Assembly (NCBI RefSeq): GCF_018383585.1
Contig: NZ_JAHAMK010000011.1
Span: forward strand, 45,244-109,243
Length of the DNA stretch: 64,000 nucleotides
Direction: 5' to 3'
Source of the DNA: Microvirga sp. 3-52
GTDB lineage: Bacteria > Pseudomonadota > Alphaproteobacteria > Rhizobiales > Beijerinckiaceae
A program made the translations under genes and the position numbers. The first letter of the stretch is position 1. The number at the start of each line of letters is the position of its first letter. Positions 35,042 to 45,504 of this stretch are shown piece after piece. The notes under the pieces are model-generated. The model saw only the letters and a program-made list of their open reading frames with translations, did not search any database and was not told the DNA's origin.

Positions 35042-36397
35042 TCACGCCAGGATGCGGGCCATGGCGCGTCCATAGCGGGCACGGATCGCCTCGTGCTTCA
35101 CATGCCGGCCGCTCCTGACCAGGTCCTTGCCCGCGACGAACACGGTGTCGATGGCGGCCTTGCCCGCGACGAACACGTACGCGTCGATCCAGCGGTCGTC
35201 TGAGACGGCGGCAAGGTCGGGATGATCTCCATCGAGCACCACGAGATCGGCGCGCTGCCCTGCCTCGATGGCACCGATACGGCGACCGAGAGCCTGAGCG
35301 CCGCCCGCCAGGGCCTTGTCATAGAGACTGCGCCCGGTCGATTGGCCCTGGTGCTGGGCCAGGACATTGCGGGCGCGGTGCCTGAGGCGCTGGCTGTACT
35401 CGAACTGCTTGAGTTCTGCCGACACCGATATCTCGATGTTGGAATCCGACCCGACACCGAACCGGCCGCCGGCTCCGAGATAGTCGACACCCTCAAAAAT
35501 GCCGTCGCCGAGATTGGCCTCGGTGATCGGGCACAGGCCCGCCACCGCGCCGCTCATCGCGGTGCCTTCGACCTCCCGCGCATCGAGATGGGTCGCGTGG
35601 ATCAGGCACCAGCGCTGATCGACAGGTGCGTGGTCGAGCAGCCATGCGACGGGGCGCTGGCCCGACCATGCCAGGCAATCCTCGACCTCCTGCACCTGTT
35701 CGGCGATGTGGATGTGGATCGGCCCCTCGCCTGCCAGTGCCATCACCTCGCGAAGGCTCTCGGGCGTGACGGCGCGAAGGCTGTGGGGCGCGACGCCGAC
35801 GATGGCGTCGTCGAGCCCAGCAACGGCCCTGCGCGCACCTTCGAGCAGGCGGGTATAGCCTTCCACATCGTTGATGAAACGCCGCTGACCCTCCGCCGGC
35901 GCCGCAGCGCCGAAGCCGCCCTGCGCATAGAAGACCGGCAGGAGCGTCAGGCCCATGCCGGTTTCCTGCGCGGCGGCCACGATGCGGCCGGAGAGTTCCG
36001 CGATATCGGTGTATGGACGGCCGTCGGCGTCGTGATGCAGATAGTGGAACTCCGCAAGCGCGGTGAACCCGCCCTCGAGCATTTCCATCATGGCGAAGGC
36101 CGCGATGGCCTCCACATCGTCCGGCGCGAGGGAGCCGAGGAACCGATACATCACCTGCCGCCAAGTCCAGAAGCTGTCCCCTTCCGGTCCTCGGGTTTCG
36201 GCAAGCCCAGCCATGCCGCGCTGGAAGGTATGGCTGTGCAGGTTCGGCAATCCGGGTAGCGCAATCCCGGCGATGCGCTCGCGTGTCTCGCCGCGTGCAT
36301 TCGGCCGGACGGCGGCAATCGTCCCGCCCTCGATGTCGATCCCGACGTTCGCCGCCCAACCGTCCGGCAACAAGGCGTGATCGAGAATGAGCCTGCG
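35042..36397 (-). CDS. hutF: HutF, formimidoylglutamate deiminase
   Basis: 451 residues from ATG 36397 (MRRLILDHALLPDGWAANVG), preceded by GAAGGTGTCAGC. Amidohydrolase fold: metal site LPGLPNLHSHTFQRGMAG, HSLRAVTPESL, IHIHIAEQVQEVEDCLAW, WCLIHATHLD, and GVGSDSNIEISV. It converts N-formimino-L-glutamate to N-formyl-L-glutamate plus ammonia. With HutG this gives the five-step route used by Pseudomonas and many alphaproteobacteria. First gene of the leftward hutF-hutC unit. Confidence 0.95.
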   Translation of the reverse strand, partial: RRLILDHALLPDGWAANVGIDIEGGTIAAVRPNARGETRERIAGIALPGLPNLHSHTFQRGMAGLAETRGPEGDSFWTWRQVMYRFLGSLAPDDVEAIAAFAMMEMLEGGFTALAEFHYLHHDADGRPYTDIAELSGRIVAAAQETGMGLTLLPVFYAQGGFGAAAPAEGQRRFINDVEGYTRLLEGARRAVAGLDDAIVGVAPHSLRAVTPESLREVMALAGEGPIHIHIAEQVQEVEDCLAWSGQRPVAWLLDHAPVDQRWCLIHATHLDAREVEGTAMSGAVAGLCPITEANLGDGIFEGVDYLGAGGRFGVGSDSNIEISVSAELKQFEYSQRLRHRARNVLAQHQGQSTGRSLYDKALAGGAQALGRRIGAIEAGQRADLVVLDGDHPDLAAVSDDRWIDAYVFVAGKAAIDTVFVAGKDLVRSGRHVKHEAIRARYGRAMARILA

Positions 36398-36482
36398 CAT
36401 GCTGACACCTTCACTGTCGATGGTCCCGGACCGCAGCCGCCAAAAAGCCACGCCGAGGCGGGACCATCAAAAACGATCGAAT

Positions 36483-36494
36483 ACGTCTAGACAA
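36483..36494. promoter_or_regulatory. HutC-like operator 1 (hutF-hutI region)
   Basis: ACGTCTAGACAA carries the palindromic core GTCTAGAC, related to the second site 19 bases further on. Sits nearer the hutF start, so it may mainly serve hutF. Confidence 0.55.
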
Positions 36495-36512
36495 TATCGA
36501 TCTTTCGCGATT

Positions 36513-36524
36513 ATGTATAGACAT
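36513..36524. promoter_or_regulatory. HutC-like operator 2 (hutF-hutI region)
   Basis: ATGTATAGACAT, near-palindromic (ATGT...ACAT). Its exact reverse complement ATGTCTATACAT is found at 42633-42644 before the ABC importer. Located 27 bases before hutI. Confidence 0.65.
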
Positions 36525-36550
36525 TATCGCAACCTCACCGGAGCAGGAAC

Positions 36551-37753
36551 ATGCGCTTCGATCGGGTCTGGTTCAACGCTCGCCTTGCTACGCTTGCCGG
36601 TGACGATCTCGGGATCGTCGAGAGCGGGGCCGTTGCCGCCAAGGATGGCCGGATTGCCTTTGCCGGATCGGCGGCGGATCTCCCGAGCGGCTGGGATGCC
36701 GCCGAGCGGATCGACTGCCGAGGTCGCTGGATCACCCCCGGCCTTATCGACTGCCACACCCACCTGGTTTTCGGCGGCAACCGGGCCCATGAGTTCGAGT
36801 TGCGGCTGAACGGCGCGAGCTACGAGGAGATCGCCCGTGCCGGTGGCGGCATCGTGTCCACCGTGAAGGCCACCCGCGCGGCGACCGAGGATGAGCTTGT
36901 AGCGACCGCCCTGCCCCGCCTCGATCACCTGATTGCCGAAGGCTGCACCACCATCGAGATCAAGTCGGGCTATGGGCTCGACCTGGAGACGGAGGCCCGG
37001 TCGTTGCGCGCCGCGCAGCGCCTCGCCGACACGCGGCCCGTATCCGTCACCACCACGTTCCTCGGCGCCCATGCGCTGCCGCCGGAGGCGAACGGCGACA
37101 AGGACGCCTTCATCGACAAGGTCTGCTGCGAGATCCTGCCGGCGCTCGCCCGGGACGGGCTGGCCGATGCGGTCGACGCCTTCTGCGAGGGCATCGCCTT
37201 TTCTCCCGAGCAGACCGCCCGCGTGTTCGATGCCGCCAAGGCGCATGGCCTGGCGATCAAGCTCCACGCCGACCAGCTGTCCAACCTGCATGGCGCCAAA
37301 CTTGCTGCCGATTACGGAGCCCTCTCCGCCGATCATCTCGAATACACGGACGAGGAAGGCGCTGCCGCCATGGCGAAGGCGGGCACGGTCGCGGTGCTGC
37401 TGCCGGGCGCCTTCTACGTGCTGCGCGAGACGAAAGCGCCGCCGGTCGCCGCCTTCCGCAAGGCAGGCACGCGCATGGCCCTGGCGACCGATTGCAACCC
37501 GGGCACCTCGCCCCTCACATCGCTCCTGCTCACCATGAACATGGGCGCGACCCTGTTCCGCATGACGGTCGAGGAATGCCTCGCCGGGATCACCCGCGAG
37601 GCGGCCCGTGCGCTCGGAAAACTCGACGAGATCGGCACGCTGGAGCCGGGCAAGTCCTGCGATCTCGCGATCTGGAACATCGAACGGCCGGCGGAGCTCG
37701 TCTACCGCATCGGCTTCAACCCGCTTCACGCCCGTGTCTGGAGGGGACAGTGA
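36551..37753 (+). CDS. hutI: HutI, imidazolonepropionase
   Basis: 400 residues; ATG 36551 follows GGAGCAGG. Amidohydrolase: [20 protein letters not shown] carries the metal His pair, [16 protein letters not shown] and [12 protein letters not shown] the next ligands, and [20 protein letters not shown] the metal Asp. It hydrolyses 4-imidazolone-5-propionate to N-formimino-L-glutamate. First gene of the rightward operon; its stop overlaps the GTG of hutH. Confidence 0.97.
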   Translation: MRFDRVWFNARLATLAGDDLGIVESGAVAAKDGRIAFAGSAADLPSGWDAAERIDCRGRWITPGLIDCHTHLVFGGNRAHEFELRLNGASYEEIARAGGGIVSTVKATRAATEDELVATALPRLDHLIAEGCTTIEIKSGYGLDLETEARSLRAAQRLADTRPVSVTTTFLGAHALPPEANGDKDAFIDKVCCEILPALARDGLADAVDAFCEGIAFSPEQTARVFDAAKAHGLAIKLHADQLSNLHGAKLAADYGALSADHLEYTDEEGAAAMAKAGTVAVLLPGAFYVLRETKAPPVAAFRKAGTRMALATDCNPGTSPLTSLLLTMNMGATLFRMTVEECLAGITREAARALGKLDEIGTLEPGKSCDLAIWNIERPAELVYRIGFNPLHARVWRGQ

Positions 37754-39300
37754 CCAAAGAAGTAATGCTTCATCCCGGCTCCGTTTCGCTCGCCGATTGG
37801 CGCCACGTCTATTTCGGCGCCGACGTCGCGCTCGATCAGGATTGCCGTGCCTCCATCGAGGCCGGTGCGAAGACCATCGAGGCCATCGTTGCCAAGGGCG
37901 AGCCGGTCTATGGCATCAATACCGGGTTCGGCAAGCTTGCAAGCGTACGCATCGGTTCTGCCGATCTCGCGACGCTCCAGCGCAACATCGTGCTCTCGCA
38001 TGCGGCCGGTGTCGGTGAGCCATTGCCGATTGCGATTGTGCGGCTCGTCATGGCCCTCAAGCTCGCGAGCCTCGCGCAAGGCGCATCGGGCGTGCGCTGG
38101 TCTACCATCGAGCATCTGACAGCCTGCTTGCGCGCCAACCTCATTCCCGTCGTTCCCGGGCAAGGGTCGGTCGGCGCATCAGGCGATCTCGCCCCACTCG
38201 CACACATGACGGCAGCCCTCATGGGTGTCGGCGAGTTCTTCGTCGACGGCGCACGCATTCCCGCGGAGGCGGCCCTCGCACGCGCGGGTCTCTCGCCCCT
38301 CTCGCTCGGTCCCAAGGAGGGCCTGGCGCTTCTCAACGGCACGCAGGTTTCGACCGCGCTCGCGCTGGCAGGCCTGTTCGAGGCCGAACGCGTGTTCCGC
38401 GCTGCGCTCGTCACGGGAGCACTGGCGACCGATGCCGCCAAGGGTTCCGACGGTCCGTTCGACGAGCGCATCCAGAAGCTGCGGCGTCATCACGGCCAGA
38501 TCGAGGTCGCCGCATCCTTGCGCACCCTGATGCTGGGCAGCGCCATCCGCGCGTCTCATCTCACCAACGACGACCGCGTGCAGGATCCCTATTGCCTGCG
38601 ATGCCAGCCGCAGGTGATGGGCGCGGTCCTCGACCTGCTGCGCCAAGCCGGCGAGACCCTCGGTACCGAAGCGAACGGCGTGTCCGACAACCCCCTCGTC
38701 TTCTCGGATACCGGAGAGGTCATCTCGGGCGGCAACTTCCATGCCGAGCCGGTGGCGTTTGCCGCCGACATGATTGCCATGGCATTGTGCGAGATCGGCT
38801 CGCTCGCCGAGCGACGCATTGCCATGCTCGTCGATCCGGCCCTCTCGGGCCTTCCCGCCTTCCTCACGCCGAAGCCCGGGCTCAATTCCGGCTTCATGAT
38901 CCCGCAGGTGACGGCGGCGGCTCTCGTATCGGAGAACAAGCAGCGCGCCTATCCGGCGAGCGTCGACTCGATCCCGACCTCCGCCAACCAGGAAGACCAT
39001 GTCTCCATGGCGACCCATGGAGCAAGACGGCTGCTTCCCATGTCGGCGAACGCGGCCAACGTGATCGGAATCGAGCTGCTCGCCGCCGTCCAGGGCTGCG
39101 ACTTCCACGCGCCCATGAAATCGAGCGAGCGCCTGGAGCGAGCCCGTGCGCTGCTGCGGGCAAAAATCGCGCATCTCGATGACGACCGTCACATGGCGCC
39201 CGACATGGAGCAGGCCACGGCCCTCGTGGTTTCCGGCGCCTTGGTCGAAGCCGCGGGGACCGACGCGCTGCCGCTCGTGACCGACGAGGTGCGGGCATGA
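37750..39300 (+). CDS. hutH: HutH, histidine ammonia-lyase
   Basis: 516 residues from GTG 37750 with GAGGGG upstream; GTGA overlaps the hutI stop. ATG 37765 is a shorter option. The catalytic MIO group forms from Ala143-Ser144-Gly145 in [15 protein letters not shown]. Other blocks: [10 protein letters not shown] and [20 protein letters not shown], then [16 protein letters not shown]. It releases ammonia from histidine giving urocanate. Stop overlaps the hutG start (ATGA). Confidence 0.97.
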   Translation: MTKEVMLHPGSVSLADWRHVYFGADVALDQDCRASIEAGAKTIEAIVAKGEPVYGINTGFGKLASVRIGSADLATLQRNIVLSHAAGVGEPLPIAIVRLVMALKLASLAQGASGVRWSTIEHLTACLRANLIPVVPGQGSVGASGDLAPLAHMTAALMGVGEFFVDGARIPAEAALARAGLSPLSLGPKEGLALLNGTQVSTALALAGLFEAERVFRAALVTGALATDAAKGSDGPFDERIQKLRRHHGQIEVAASLRTLMLGSAIRASHLTNDDRVQDPYCLRCQPQVMGAVLDLLRQAGETLGTEANGVSDNPLVFSDTGEVISGGNFHAEPVAFAADMIAMALCEIGSLAERRIAMLVDPALSGLPAFLTPKPGLNSGFMIPQVTAAALVSENKQRAYPASVDSIPTSANQEDHVSMATHGARRLLPMSANAANVIGIELLAAVQGCDFHAPMKSSERLERARALLRAKIAHLDDDRHMAPDMEQATALVVSGALVEAAGTDALPLVTDEVRA

Positions 39301-40127
39301 GCACGCGTCCGGACTGGCTCACTGTCATTCCCGGCGAAGCGCCCCTCGTGGTGAGTCTCCCGCATACGGGCACGGAGATCCCCGCCGCGTTCGAACGCGG
39401 CCTCGTCTCGCCGTGGCTGGCGCGCAAGGATGCGGATTGGTGGATCGAACGGCTCTACGATTTCGCCCCCTCGCTCGGCGCGACCGTGATCCGCACCACG
39501 ATCTCCCGCACGGTGATCGACGTGAACCGCGATCCGTCCGGCGTGTCGCTCTATCCGGGCCAGGCAACCACGGAGCTGTGCCCGACGACGACCTTCGACG
39601 GCGAGCCGCTCTACGAGCCGGGTGCAGAGCCGACGGCAGAGCAGGTTGCCAAGCGCCGAGCCCTCTTCTTCGATCCCTATCACGCGACGCTCCACGCCGA
39701 GATCGAGCGGCTTCGGGCACGGCATGATAATGTCGTGGTCTATGATTGCCACTCGATCCGCTCGGTCATTCCCCGCCTGTTCGACGGCGCCCTGCCCCAT
39801 TTCAACATCGGCACCAATGGCGGCACCACCTGTGCTCCATCCCTGAGCGACGCCATCGAGAAGATCTGCACCGGCAGCGGCTTCAGCCACGTGGTCAACG
39901 GTCGCTTCAAGGGCGGCTACATCACGCGCAGCCTCGGCAAGCCTGATGAGGGTGTCCATGCCGTCCAGATGGAACTTGCCTGCCGCGGCTACATGAAAGA
40001 GCCGCTCGGCCCCGTCTCCGAGGGCGAATGGCCGCCTTCCTACGACGAGGATTATGCGGCGCCGATGCGTACGGCGCTCGCCCTCGTTCTTCAAACCTGC
40101 CTCACCTTCGCTCAATTCAAAGCCTGA
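39297..40127 (+). CDS. hutG: HutG, N-formylglutamate deformylase
   Basis: 276 residues. FGase family signature: [16 protein letters not shown] at the N-terminus, [12 protein letters not shown], the [15 protein letters not shown] block with a metal His, and [13 protein letters not shown] near the C-terminus. It removes formate from N-formyl-L-glutamate, completing the five-step route together with HutF. This is the N-formylglutamate amidohydrolase-type HutG, not the ureohydrolase-type formiminoglutamase. Confidence 0.95.
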   Translation: MSTRPDWLTVIPGEAPLVVSLPHTGTEIPAAFERGLVSPWLARKDADWWIERLYDFAPSLGATVIRTTISRTVIDVNRDPSGVSLYPGQATTELCPTTTFDGEPLYEPGAEPTAEQVAKRRALFFDPYHATLHAEIERLRARHDNVVVYDCHSIRSVIPRLFDGALPHFNIGTNGGTTCAPSLSDAIEKICTGSGFSHVVNGRFKGGYITRSLGKPDEGVHAVQMELACRGYMKEPLGPVSEGEWPPSYDEDYAAPMRTALALVLQTCLTFAQFKA

Positions 40128-40143
40128 TCCGAGGATCCGTCCC

Positions 40144-41808
40144 ATGACTCGCATCGACAACGCCCGCGTGATCCGCGCTCCCCATGGCACCGAACTGTCG
40201 GCCAAGAGCTGGCTGACGGAGGCGCCCTTGCGCATGCTGATGAACAACCTCGATCCCAATGTCGCCGAGAAGCCCGGCGAACTCGTCGTCTATGGCGGCA
40301 TCGGCCGCGCCGCGCGCGATTGGGACAGCTTCGACCGCATCGTGGCGGCTCTGAAGAACCTGGAAGCCGACGAGACGCTCCTCGTGCAGTCGGGCAAGCC
40401 GGTCGGCGTGTTCCGCACCCATGCGGATGCGCCGCGCGTGCTGATCGCCAATTCGAACCTCGTGCCGCATTGGGCCACCTGGGACAAGTTCCATGAGCTC
40501 GACCGGAAGGGACTCATGATGTACGGCCAGATGACGGCCGGCTCCTGGATCTATATCGGCACGCAGGGCATCGTGCAGGGCACCTACGAGACCTTCGTGG
40601 AGGTGGGCCGCCAGCACTACAACGGCGATCTCTCCGGCCGCTGGATCCTCACCGGCGGCCTCGGTGGCATGGGCGGCGCGCAGCCGCTCGCCGCCACCAT
40701 GGCGGGCGCCTCCTGCCTCGCCGTGGAATGCCAGCCGAGCCGCATCGAGATGCGCCTGCGCACCGGCTATGTGGACCAGCGCGCGGACACGCTCGACGAA
40801 GCCCTCGCCATCATCGAACAATCCTGCCGCGACAGGAAGCCGGTTTCGGTCGGCCTCCTCGGCAACGCCGCCGAGATCTTCCCGGAAATCTACCGGCGCG
40901 GCATCCGCCCCGACGCGGTGACGGACCAGACCTCCGCGCACGATCCGATCAACGGCTATCTGCCGAAGGGCTGGACGCTGAGCCAGTGGGAGGCCAAGCG
41001 CGAGAGCGATCCGAAGGCCGTGGAGCACGCCGCCAGGCAGTCCATGGCCGAGCACGTGCGCGCGATGCTCGACTTTCACAAGGCCGGCGTGCCGACCCTG
41101 GATTACGGCAACAACATCCGCCAGATGGCCAAGGAGGAAGGCGTCGACAACGCCTTCGACTTCCCCGGCTTCGTGCCGGCCTATATCCGCCCCCTGTTCT
41201 GCCGCGGCATCGGACCATTCCGCTGGGCTGCGCTCTCGGGCGATCCGGAGGACATCTACAGGACCGACGCCAAGGTGAAGGAGCTGTTGCCCGACAACAA
41301 GCACCTGCACAACTGGCTCGACATGGCGAAAGAACGCATCAAGTTCCAGGGCTTGCCCGCGCGCATCTGCTGGGTGGGTCTTGGCGACCGCCACCGCCTC
41401 GGCCTCGCCTTCAACGAGATGGTGGCAAAGGGTGAGTTGAAGGCGCCCATCGTGATCGGTCGCGACCACCTCGATTCCGGCTCGGTCGCCAGCCCGAACC
41501 GTGAGACGGAGGCCATGAAGGACGGCTCGGATGCCGTGTCCGACTGGCCGCTCCTCAACGCGCTGCTCAACTGCGCGTCCGGAGCCACCTGGGTCTCGCT
41601 GCATCATGGCGGCGGCGTCGGCATGGGCTTCTCGCAGCATTCCGGCATGGTGATCGTCTGCGACGGCACGCCGGAAGCGGCCAAGCGCATCGAGCGCGTG
41701 CTCTGGAACGATCCGGCGACCGGCGTGATGCGTCATGCGGATGCCGGCTACGACATCGCCATCGACTGCGCCCGGGAAAACGGTCTCAACCTTCCGAGCC
41801 TGCGGTGA
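40144..41808 (+). CDS. hutU: HutU, urocanate hydratase
   Basis: 554 residues from ATG 40144. Urocanase features: [20 protein letters not shown] near the start, [35 protein letters not shown] for NAD+, and [20 protein letters not shown]. Uses NAD+ as electrophile to hydrate urocanate to imidazolonepropionate. The end [17 protein letters not shown] is a family signature. Its stop codon overlaps the HutD start (TGATG). Confidence 0.97.
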   Translation: MTRIDNARVIRAPHGTELSAKSWLTEAPLRMLMNNLDPNVAEKPGELVVYGGIGRAARDWDSFDRIVAALKNLEADETLLVQSGKPVGVFRTHADAPRVLIANSNLVPHWATWDKFHELDRKGLMMYGQMTAGSWIYIGTQGIVQGTYETFVEVGRQHYNGDLSGRWILTGGLGGMGGAQPLAATMAGASCLAVECQPSRIEMRLRTGYVDQRADTLDEALAIIEQSCRDRKPVSVGLLGNAAEIFPEIYRRGIRPDAVTDQTSAHDPINGYLPKGWTLSQWEAKRESDPKAVEHAARQSMAEHVRAMLDFHKAGVPTLDYGNNIRQMAKEEGVDNAFDFPGFVPAYIRPLFCRGIGPFRWAALSGDPEDIYRTDAKVKELLPDNKHLHNWLDMAKERIKFQGLPARICWVGLGDRHRLGLAFNEMVAKGELKAPIVIGRDHLDSGSVASPNRETEAMKDGSDAVSDWPLLNALLNCASGATWVSLHHGGGVGMGFSQHSGMVIVCDGTPEAAKRIERVLWNDPATGVMRHADAGYDIAIDCARENGLNLPSLR

Positions 41809-42419
41809 TGACGGCGCGGATCATCCGCAATGCGGATCTTGTCCGCGTTCCCTGGAAGAATGGCGGCGGCACCACCGCGGAGGTCGCCGCCTTTCCGGAA
41901 GGCTCCACATTCGACACCTTCGGATGGCGCATCAGCATGGCGGATGTGGCCTCAGACGGGCCATTCTCGCTCTTTCCGGGGATCGACCGCACGCTGATCG
42001 TGATCGAGGGCAACGGCATCGAACTCGATGTGGAGGGCATCGCCTATCCGCTGGATCGGACCTCCTCCAAGCTCTCCTTTTCCGGCGATGACATCACCAC
42101 CGGGCGGCTCCTCTCGGGCCCCATCCGTGATCTCAACGTGATGACGCGGCGGGGGCGGTTCCGTCACCGGACGCGGTTCGTCGAATCGGGCGTCGCATTG
42201 CTGTCGGAGGACACGACTGCTGCTTTTCTCGTCCCGCTCGATGGTTCGTTCGATGTGACGCTCGATTCGACGATCCATTCACTCCAGGCGCTCGATACGC
42301 TTATCCTCGAGGCGACGGAGAAACTTATCCTGCTCTCCGGGTCCGGACGGGCCATCTTCGTCGAGATTACGCCGGACCAACCTGAAAGTCCGGCTCATGA
42401 ATCTCCAACCTCATCCTGA
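41808..42419 (+). CDS. hutD: HutD family protein
   Basis: 203 residues from ATG 41808, overlapping the last base of the hutU stop. Cupin-like HutD fold: RIIRNADLVRVPWKNGGGTT at the start, FGWRISMADVASDGPFSLFP, and a final beta region. HutD in Pseudomonas is thought to bind an intermediate such as formylglutamate and limit hut expression; here this is by homology. Last gene of the operon; a double-hairpin repeat follows about 50 bases after. Confidence 0.92.
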   Translation: MTARIIRNADLVRVPWKNGGGTTAEVAAFPEGSTFDTFGWRISMADVASDGPFSLFPGIDRTLIVIEGNGIELDVEGIAYPLDRTSSKLSFSGDDITTGRLLSGPIRDLNVMTRRGRFRHRTRFVESGVALLSEDTTAAFLVPLDGSFDVTLDSTIHSLQALDTLILEATEKLILLSGSGRAIFVEITPDQPESPAHESPTSS

Positions 42420-42470
42420 GTGTCCGGCTGAGAACAGGAACGAAAGGCGCGCCAGACGTCATTTTCTCAC

Positions 42471-42557
42471 GTCATGACCGGCCCTGTGCCGGCCATCTCG
42501 ATCAGAAGAGCGCCGCGCCTTTCGCATCGAGATCACCGGCACAAGGTCGGTGATGAC
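42471..42557. repeat. Double-hairpin repeat, copy 6 (B-A)
   Basis: GTCATGACCGGCCCTGTGCC GGCCAT type hairpin B, then hairpin A GATCACCGGC...GTCGGTGATGAC. Follows the hutD stop codon. Confidence 0.8.
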
Positions 42558-42632
42558 GTCACAGGGAATAGCCGTCAGACTCTTGGAGACGCTATTTTTG
42601 GCGCGAGATGCCTGAAACAGCGGCAAATCAAA

Positions 42633-42644
42633 ATGTCTATACAT
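42633..42644. promoter_or_regulatory. HutC-like operator upstream of the ABC importer
   Basis: ATGTCTATACAT is the exact reverse complement of the site at 36513-36524 before hutI. It stands 132 bases ahead of the importer's first gene, which implies control by HutC. Confidence 0.65.
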
Positions 42645-42776
42645 TTGACATTGCCGCTCCGGCATGGTGCCATTCGCGCGTTCGAAAAAGAATGTCCGAC
42701 GCATGACTTCCTGGAATCTTCCCGAGAGTGCTATCGGCAGAACGAGTCAGAGGATTTGGACAGAACGGAGGCTGCA

Positions 42777-43718
42777 ATGAAGGCGGTATTGAGTGGTTTG
42801 GCCGTGTTGGCGCTGGCGGTCGGATCCGCCTCGGCGCAGGAGACGAAGGTGGCTATCGGCATCTCGGGCTGGACGGGCTTCGCGCCCCTGACGCTTGCGA
42901 AGGAAGCCGGCATCTTCAAGAAGAACGGCCTCGACGTGACGATCAAGAAGGTCCCACAGGCCAGCCGCCACCTCGCAATCCAGTCCGGCGACATCCAGTG
43001 CGCCGCCACCACGGTCGAGACCTGGATCGTGTGGAATGCCAACGGCGTCCCGACCAAGCAGATCTTCCAGCTCGACAAGAGCTACGGCGCTGACGGCATG
43101 GTGGTGAAGAACGACATCGCCGCCATCAAGGACATCAAGGGCAAGCAGGTTGCGGCCTCCGCGCCGGGCACGTCGCCCTATTTCGCGCTCGCCTGGATGC
43201 TGAAGAAGAACGGCCTCTCCGTGAAGGACGTGACGGTAGTCAACATGGAGCCGGGTCCGGCAGCGCAGGCCTTCATCGCCGGCCAGAACGATGCGGCCAT
43301 GACCTATGAGCCGTATCTCTCGTCCGTGCGCGCCGCGCCCCAGGCCGGCAAGATCATCGCCACGACCCTCGATTACCCGATGGTCATGGACACCTTCGGC
43401 TGCACGCCGAAATTCCTCGCCGACAATCCGAAGGCCGCGAAGGCCTTTGCCGACAGCTATTTCGAAGCCCTCGACATGATCGCCAAGGAACAGGCGAAGG
43501 CCTACGAGATCATGGGCGCGGACGTGAAGCAGACCGGCGAGGCCTTCGGCAAGTCGGCCCAGTTCCTGCGCTGGCAGGATCGCGAAGCCAACAAGAAGTT
43601 CTTCGCCAGCGAGTTCAAGACCTTCTCGGCGGAAGCCGCCGACCTGCTGCTCGAGACTGGCATCATCAAGCAGAAGCCCGACATGGAAGCGCTGGCCGAT
43701 ACCAGCTTTATCCAGTAA
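42777..43718 (+). CDS. NitT/TauT-type ABC importer, substrate-binding protein
   Basis: 313 residues from ATG 42777, with CGGAGGCTGC just upstream. Signal peptide MKAVLSGLAVLALAVGSASA, so the mature protein is periplasmic. Domain: VAIGISGWTGFAPLTLAKEA, the conserved start of the SsuA/TauA/ThiY group, then VKKVPQASRHLAIQSGDI-like and AAMTYEPYLSSVRAAPQAGK. The family takes sulfonates, nitrate, pyrimidine precursors and other aromatics; the HutC site and position suggest histidine or urocanate. That is inference. Confidence 0.88.
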   Translation: MKAVLSGLAVLALAVGSASAQETKVAIGISGWTGFAPLTLAKEAGIFKKNGLDVTIKKVPQASRHLAIQSGDIQCAATTVETWIVWNANGVPTKQIFQLDKSYGADGMVVKNDIAAIKDIKGKQVAASAPGTSPYFALAWMLKKNGLSVKDVTVVNMEPGPAAQAFIAGQNDAAMTYEPYLSSVRAAPQAGKIIATTLDYPMVMDTFGCTPKFLADNPKAAKAFADSYFEALDMIAKEQAKAYEIMGADVKQTGEAFGKSAQFLRWQDREANKKFFASEFKTFSAEAADLLLETGIIKQKPDMEALADTSFIQ

Positions 43719-43823
43719 CGCCCTTGCCGCGGCGATGGCCCGATTCCATGCGGGCCATCGCCTGATCATTTCCTCACGAGCACCATCCGGCCCATCAAAT
43801 CCGGATTGTAGAGCAGATCCTTC

Positions 43824-44600
43824 ATGCCTCGTCCTCTCGACCCCGTCAGCCAGGGCACGCGCGTCACGCTCGGCGTTTCCTTCTTCATCCTTTTCCTCGC
43901 AGCATGGGCCTTCGCGACCCTCGGCGGCTTCGTTTCGCGGACCTTCCTCGCCGATCCGATCACCATGGTGCAGGACGGGTGGCTGCTGCTCACCCGCTTC
44001 GGTTTCCTGGGCGACATCGGCATCACGGTCTGGCGCGTGGTCGGCGGCTTCGTCCTGGCCGCGCTCGTCGCCGTGCCGCTCGGCATCATGATGGGCGCCT
44101 ACAAGTCCTTCGAGGCTTTCCTCGAGCCCTTCGTGTCCTTCGCACGCTATCTGCCCGCGTCCGCCTTCGTGCCGCTTCTCATCCTCTGGGCCGGCATCGG
44201 CGAGATGCAGAAGCTCCTCGTGATCTTCATCGGTTCCGTCTTCCAGATCATCCTGATGGTGGCGGTGGCCGTGGGCAACACGCGCCGCGACCTCGTCGAA
44301 GCGGCCTACACGCTGGGCTCCAGCGACCAGGGCGTCGTCAAGCGGGTGCTCATCCCCGCCAATGCGCCGGAGATCGCGGAGATCCTGCGGCTCGTGCTCG
44401 GCTGGGCCTGGACCTATGTGATCGTGGCGGAGCTCATCGGCTCATCCTCCGGCATCGGGCACATGATCATCGACAGCCAGGCGCTGCTGGCGACTGGTCA
44501 GATGATCTTCGGCATCATCGTCATCGGGGTCATCGGCCTCATCTCGGATTTCCTGTTCAAGGCTCTCAACCGTTCGCTCTTCCCGTGGAGGCTCGCATGA
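43824..44600 (+). CDS. ABC importer permease (NitT/TauT type)
   Basis: 258 residues from ATG 43824. Six membrane helices; the EAA loop that docks the ATPase is read as LVEAAYTLGSSDQGVVKRVL followed by IPANAPEI. Ends in SLFPWRLA, where the ATPase gene starts inside its stop (ATGA). Pairs with the preceding binding protein and the next ATPase. Confidence 0.93.
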   Translation: MPRPLDPVSQGTRVTLGVSFFILFLAAWAFATLGGFVSRTFLADPITMVQDGWLLLTRFGFLGDIGITVWRVVGGFVLAALVAVPLGIMMGAYKSFEAFLEPFVSFARYLPASAFVPLLILWAGIGEMQKLLVIFIGSVFQIILMVAVAVGNTRRDLVEAAYTLGSSDQGVVKRVLIPANAPEIAEILRLVLGWAWTYVIVAELIGSSSGIGHMIIDSQALLATGQMIFGIIVIGVIGLISDFLFKALNRSLFPWRLA

Positions 44601-45388
44601 CCGGAACGATCCTCCAGATCGACAGCGTCTCGCGCGTGTTTCCGGGCGTGCGCGGCGGCGCACCCGTTCGCGCGCTCGAGCCCACGAACCTGCAGGTGGC
44701 GCAGAACGACTTCATCACCATTCTCGGCCCCTCCGGCTGCGGAAAATCCACGCTCCTGCGCATCGTGGCCGGCCTCGACCGTCCGAGCGGCGGACGCGTT
44801 CTTCTGAATGGACGCGAGATCAAGGGTCCGGGTGCCGACCGGGGCATGGTGTTCCAGTCCTATACCCTGTTCCCGTGGCTGACGATTGCCGAGAACATCG
44901 CCTACGGCCTGCGTGAGAAGGGCATGCCGAAAGCGCAGCGTCAGGAGATCGTCGCGTCCTACACCGAGAAGGTGGGGCTGCTCGGCTTCGAGAACCATTA
45001 TCCGAAGCAGCTCTCCGGCGGCATGCAGCAGCGCACCGCCATTGCGCGCGCGCTCGCCAACGATCCGGAGATCCTGCTCCTCGACGAGCCCTTCGGCGCC
45101 CTCGACAACCAGACCCGCGGGCTGATGCAGGAACTGCTGCTGGGCATCTGGGAACGCGAGCGCAAGACCGTGCTCTTCGTCACCCATGACATCGAGGAGG
45201 CGATCTTCCTCGCCTCCCGCGTCATCGTCATGTCGGCCCGCCCCGGCCGCATCAAGGCCGATATTCCCGTCGACCTGCCTCACCCGCGCCACTACACGAT
45301 GAAGACCACGCCCGAGTTTTCAAGCCTGAAGGCGCAGCTGACGGAGGAGATCCGCGTCGAGGCGATGCAGGCGGAAGGCGTGCATTAG
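44597..45388 (+). CDS. ABC importer ATP-binding protein (NitT/TauT type)
   Basis: 263 residues from ATG 44597. Walker A GPSGCGKSTLL, Q-loop MVFQSYTLFPWLT, signature LSGGMQQRTAIARAL, Walker B ILLLDEPFGALD and the H-loop FVTHDIEEAI are all intact. Closest in style to SsuB/TauB. Energises the importer coded by the two genes before it. Confidence 0.95.
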   Translation: MTGTILQIDSVSRVFPGVRGGAPVRALEPTNLQVAQNDFITILGPSGCGKSTLLRIVAGLDRPSGGRVLLNGREIKGPGADRGMVFQSYTLFPWLTIAENIAYGLREKGMPKAQRQEIVASYTEKVGLLGFENHYPKQLSGGMQQRTAIARALANDPEILLLDEPFGALDNQTRGLMQELLLGIWERERKTVLFVTHDIEEAIFLASRVIVMSARPGRIKADIPVDLPHPRHYTMKTTPEFSSLKAQLTEEIRVEAMQAEGVH

Positions 45389-45504
45389 CTCTCTCTGCAG
45401 CCACAATGCGTACAGCGTAAGGCCCTCCCGATATCCTTCCGGGTGAATTGACGCTCCGGCCTTCCTCGGGCGACGCTTCGTGTCTCTGATGTGGGGAAGG
45501 CACG

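Larger units (their letters stand above)
42420..42776. other. Intergenic region between hutD and the ABC importer
   Basis: About 357 bases holding double-hairpin repeat copy 6 (42471-42557) and a HutC-like operator (42633-42644). No gene; a leader open frame here is not credible. Confidence 0.65.

Noticed and set aside
42474..42776. N-terminal extension of the substrate-binding protein through the repeat
   Set aside because: The extension would delete the signal peptide and be encoded by a dispersed repeat; ATG 42777 has a good ribosome site.
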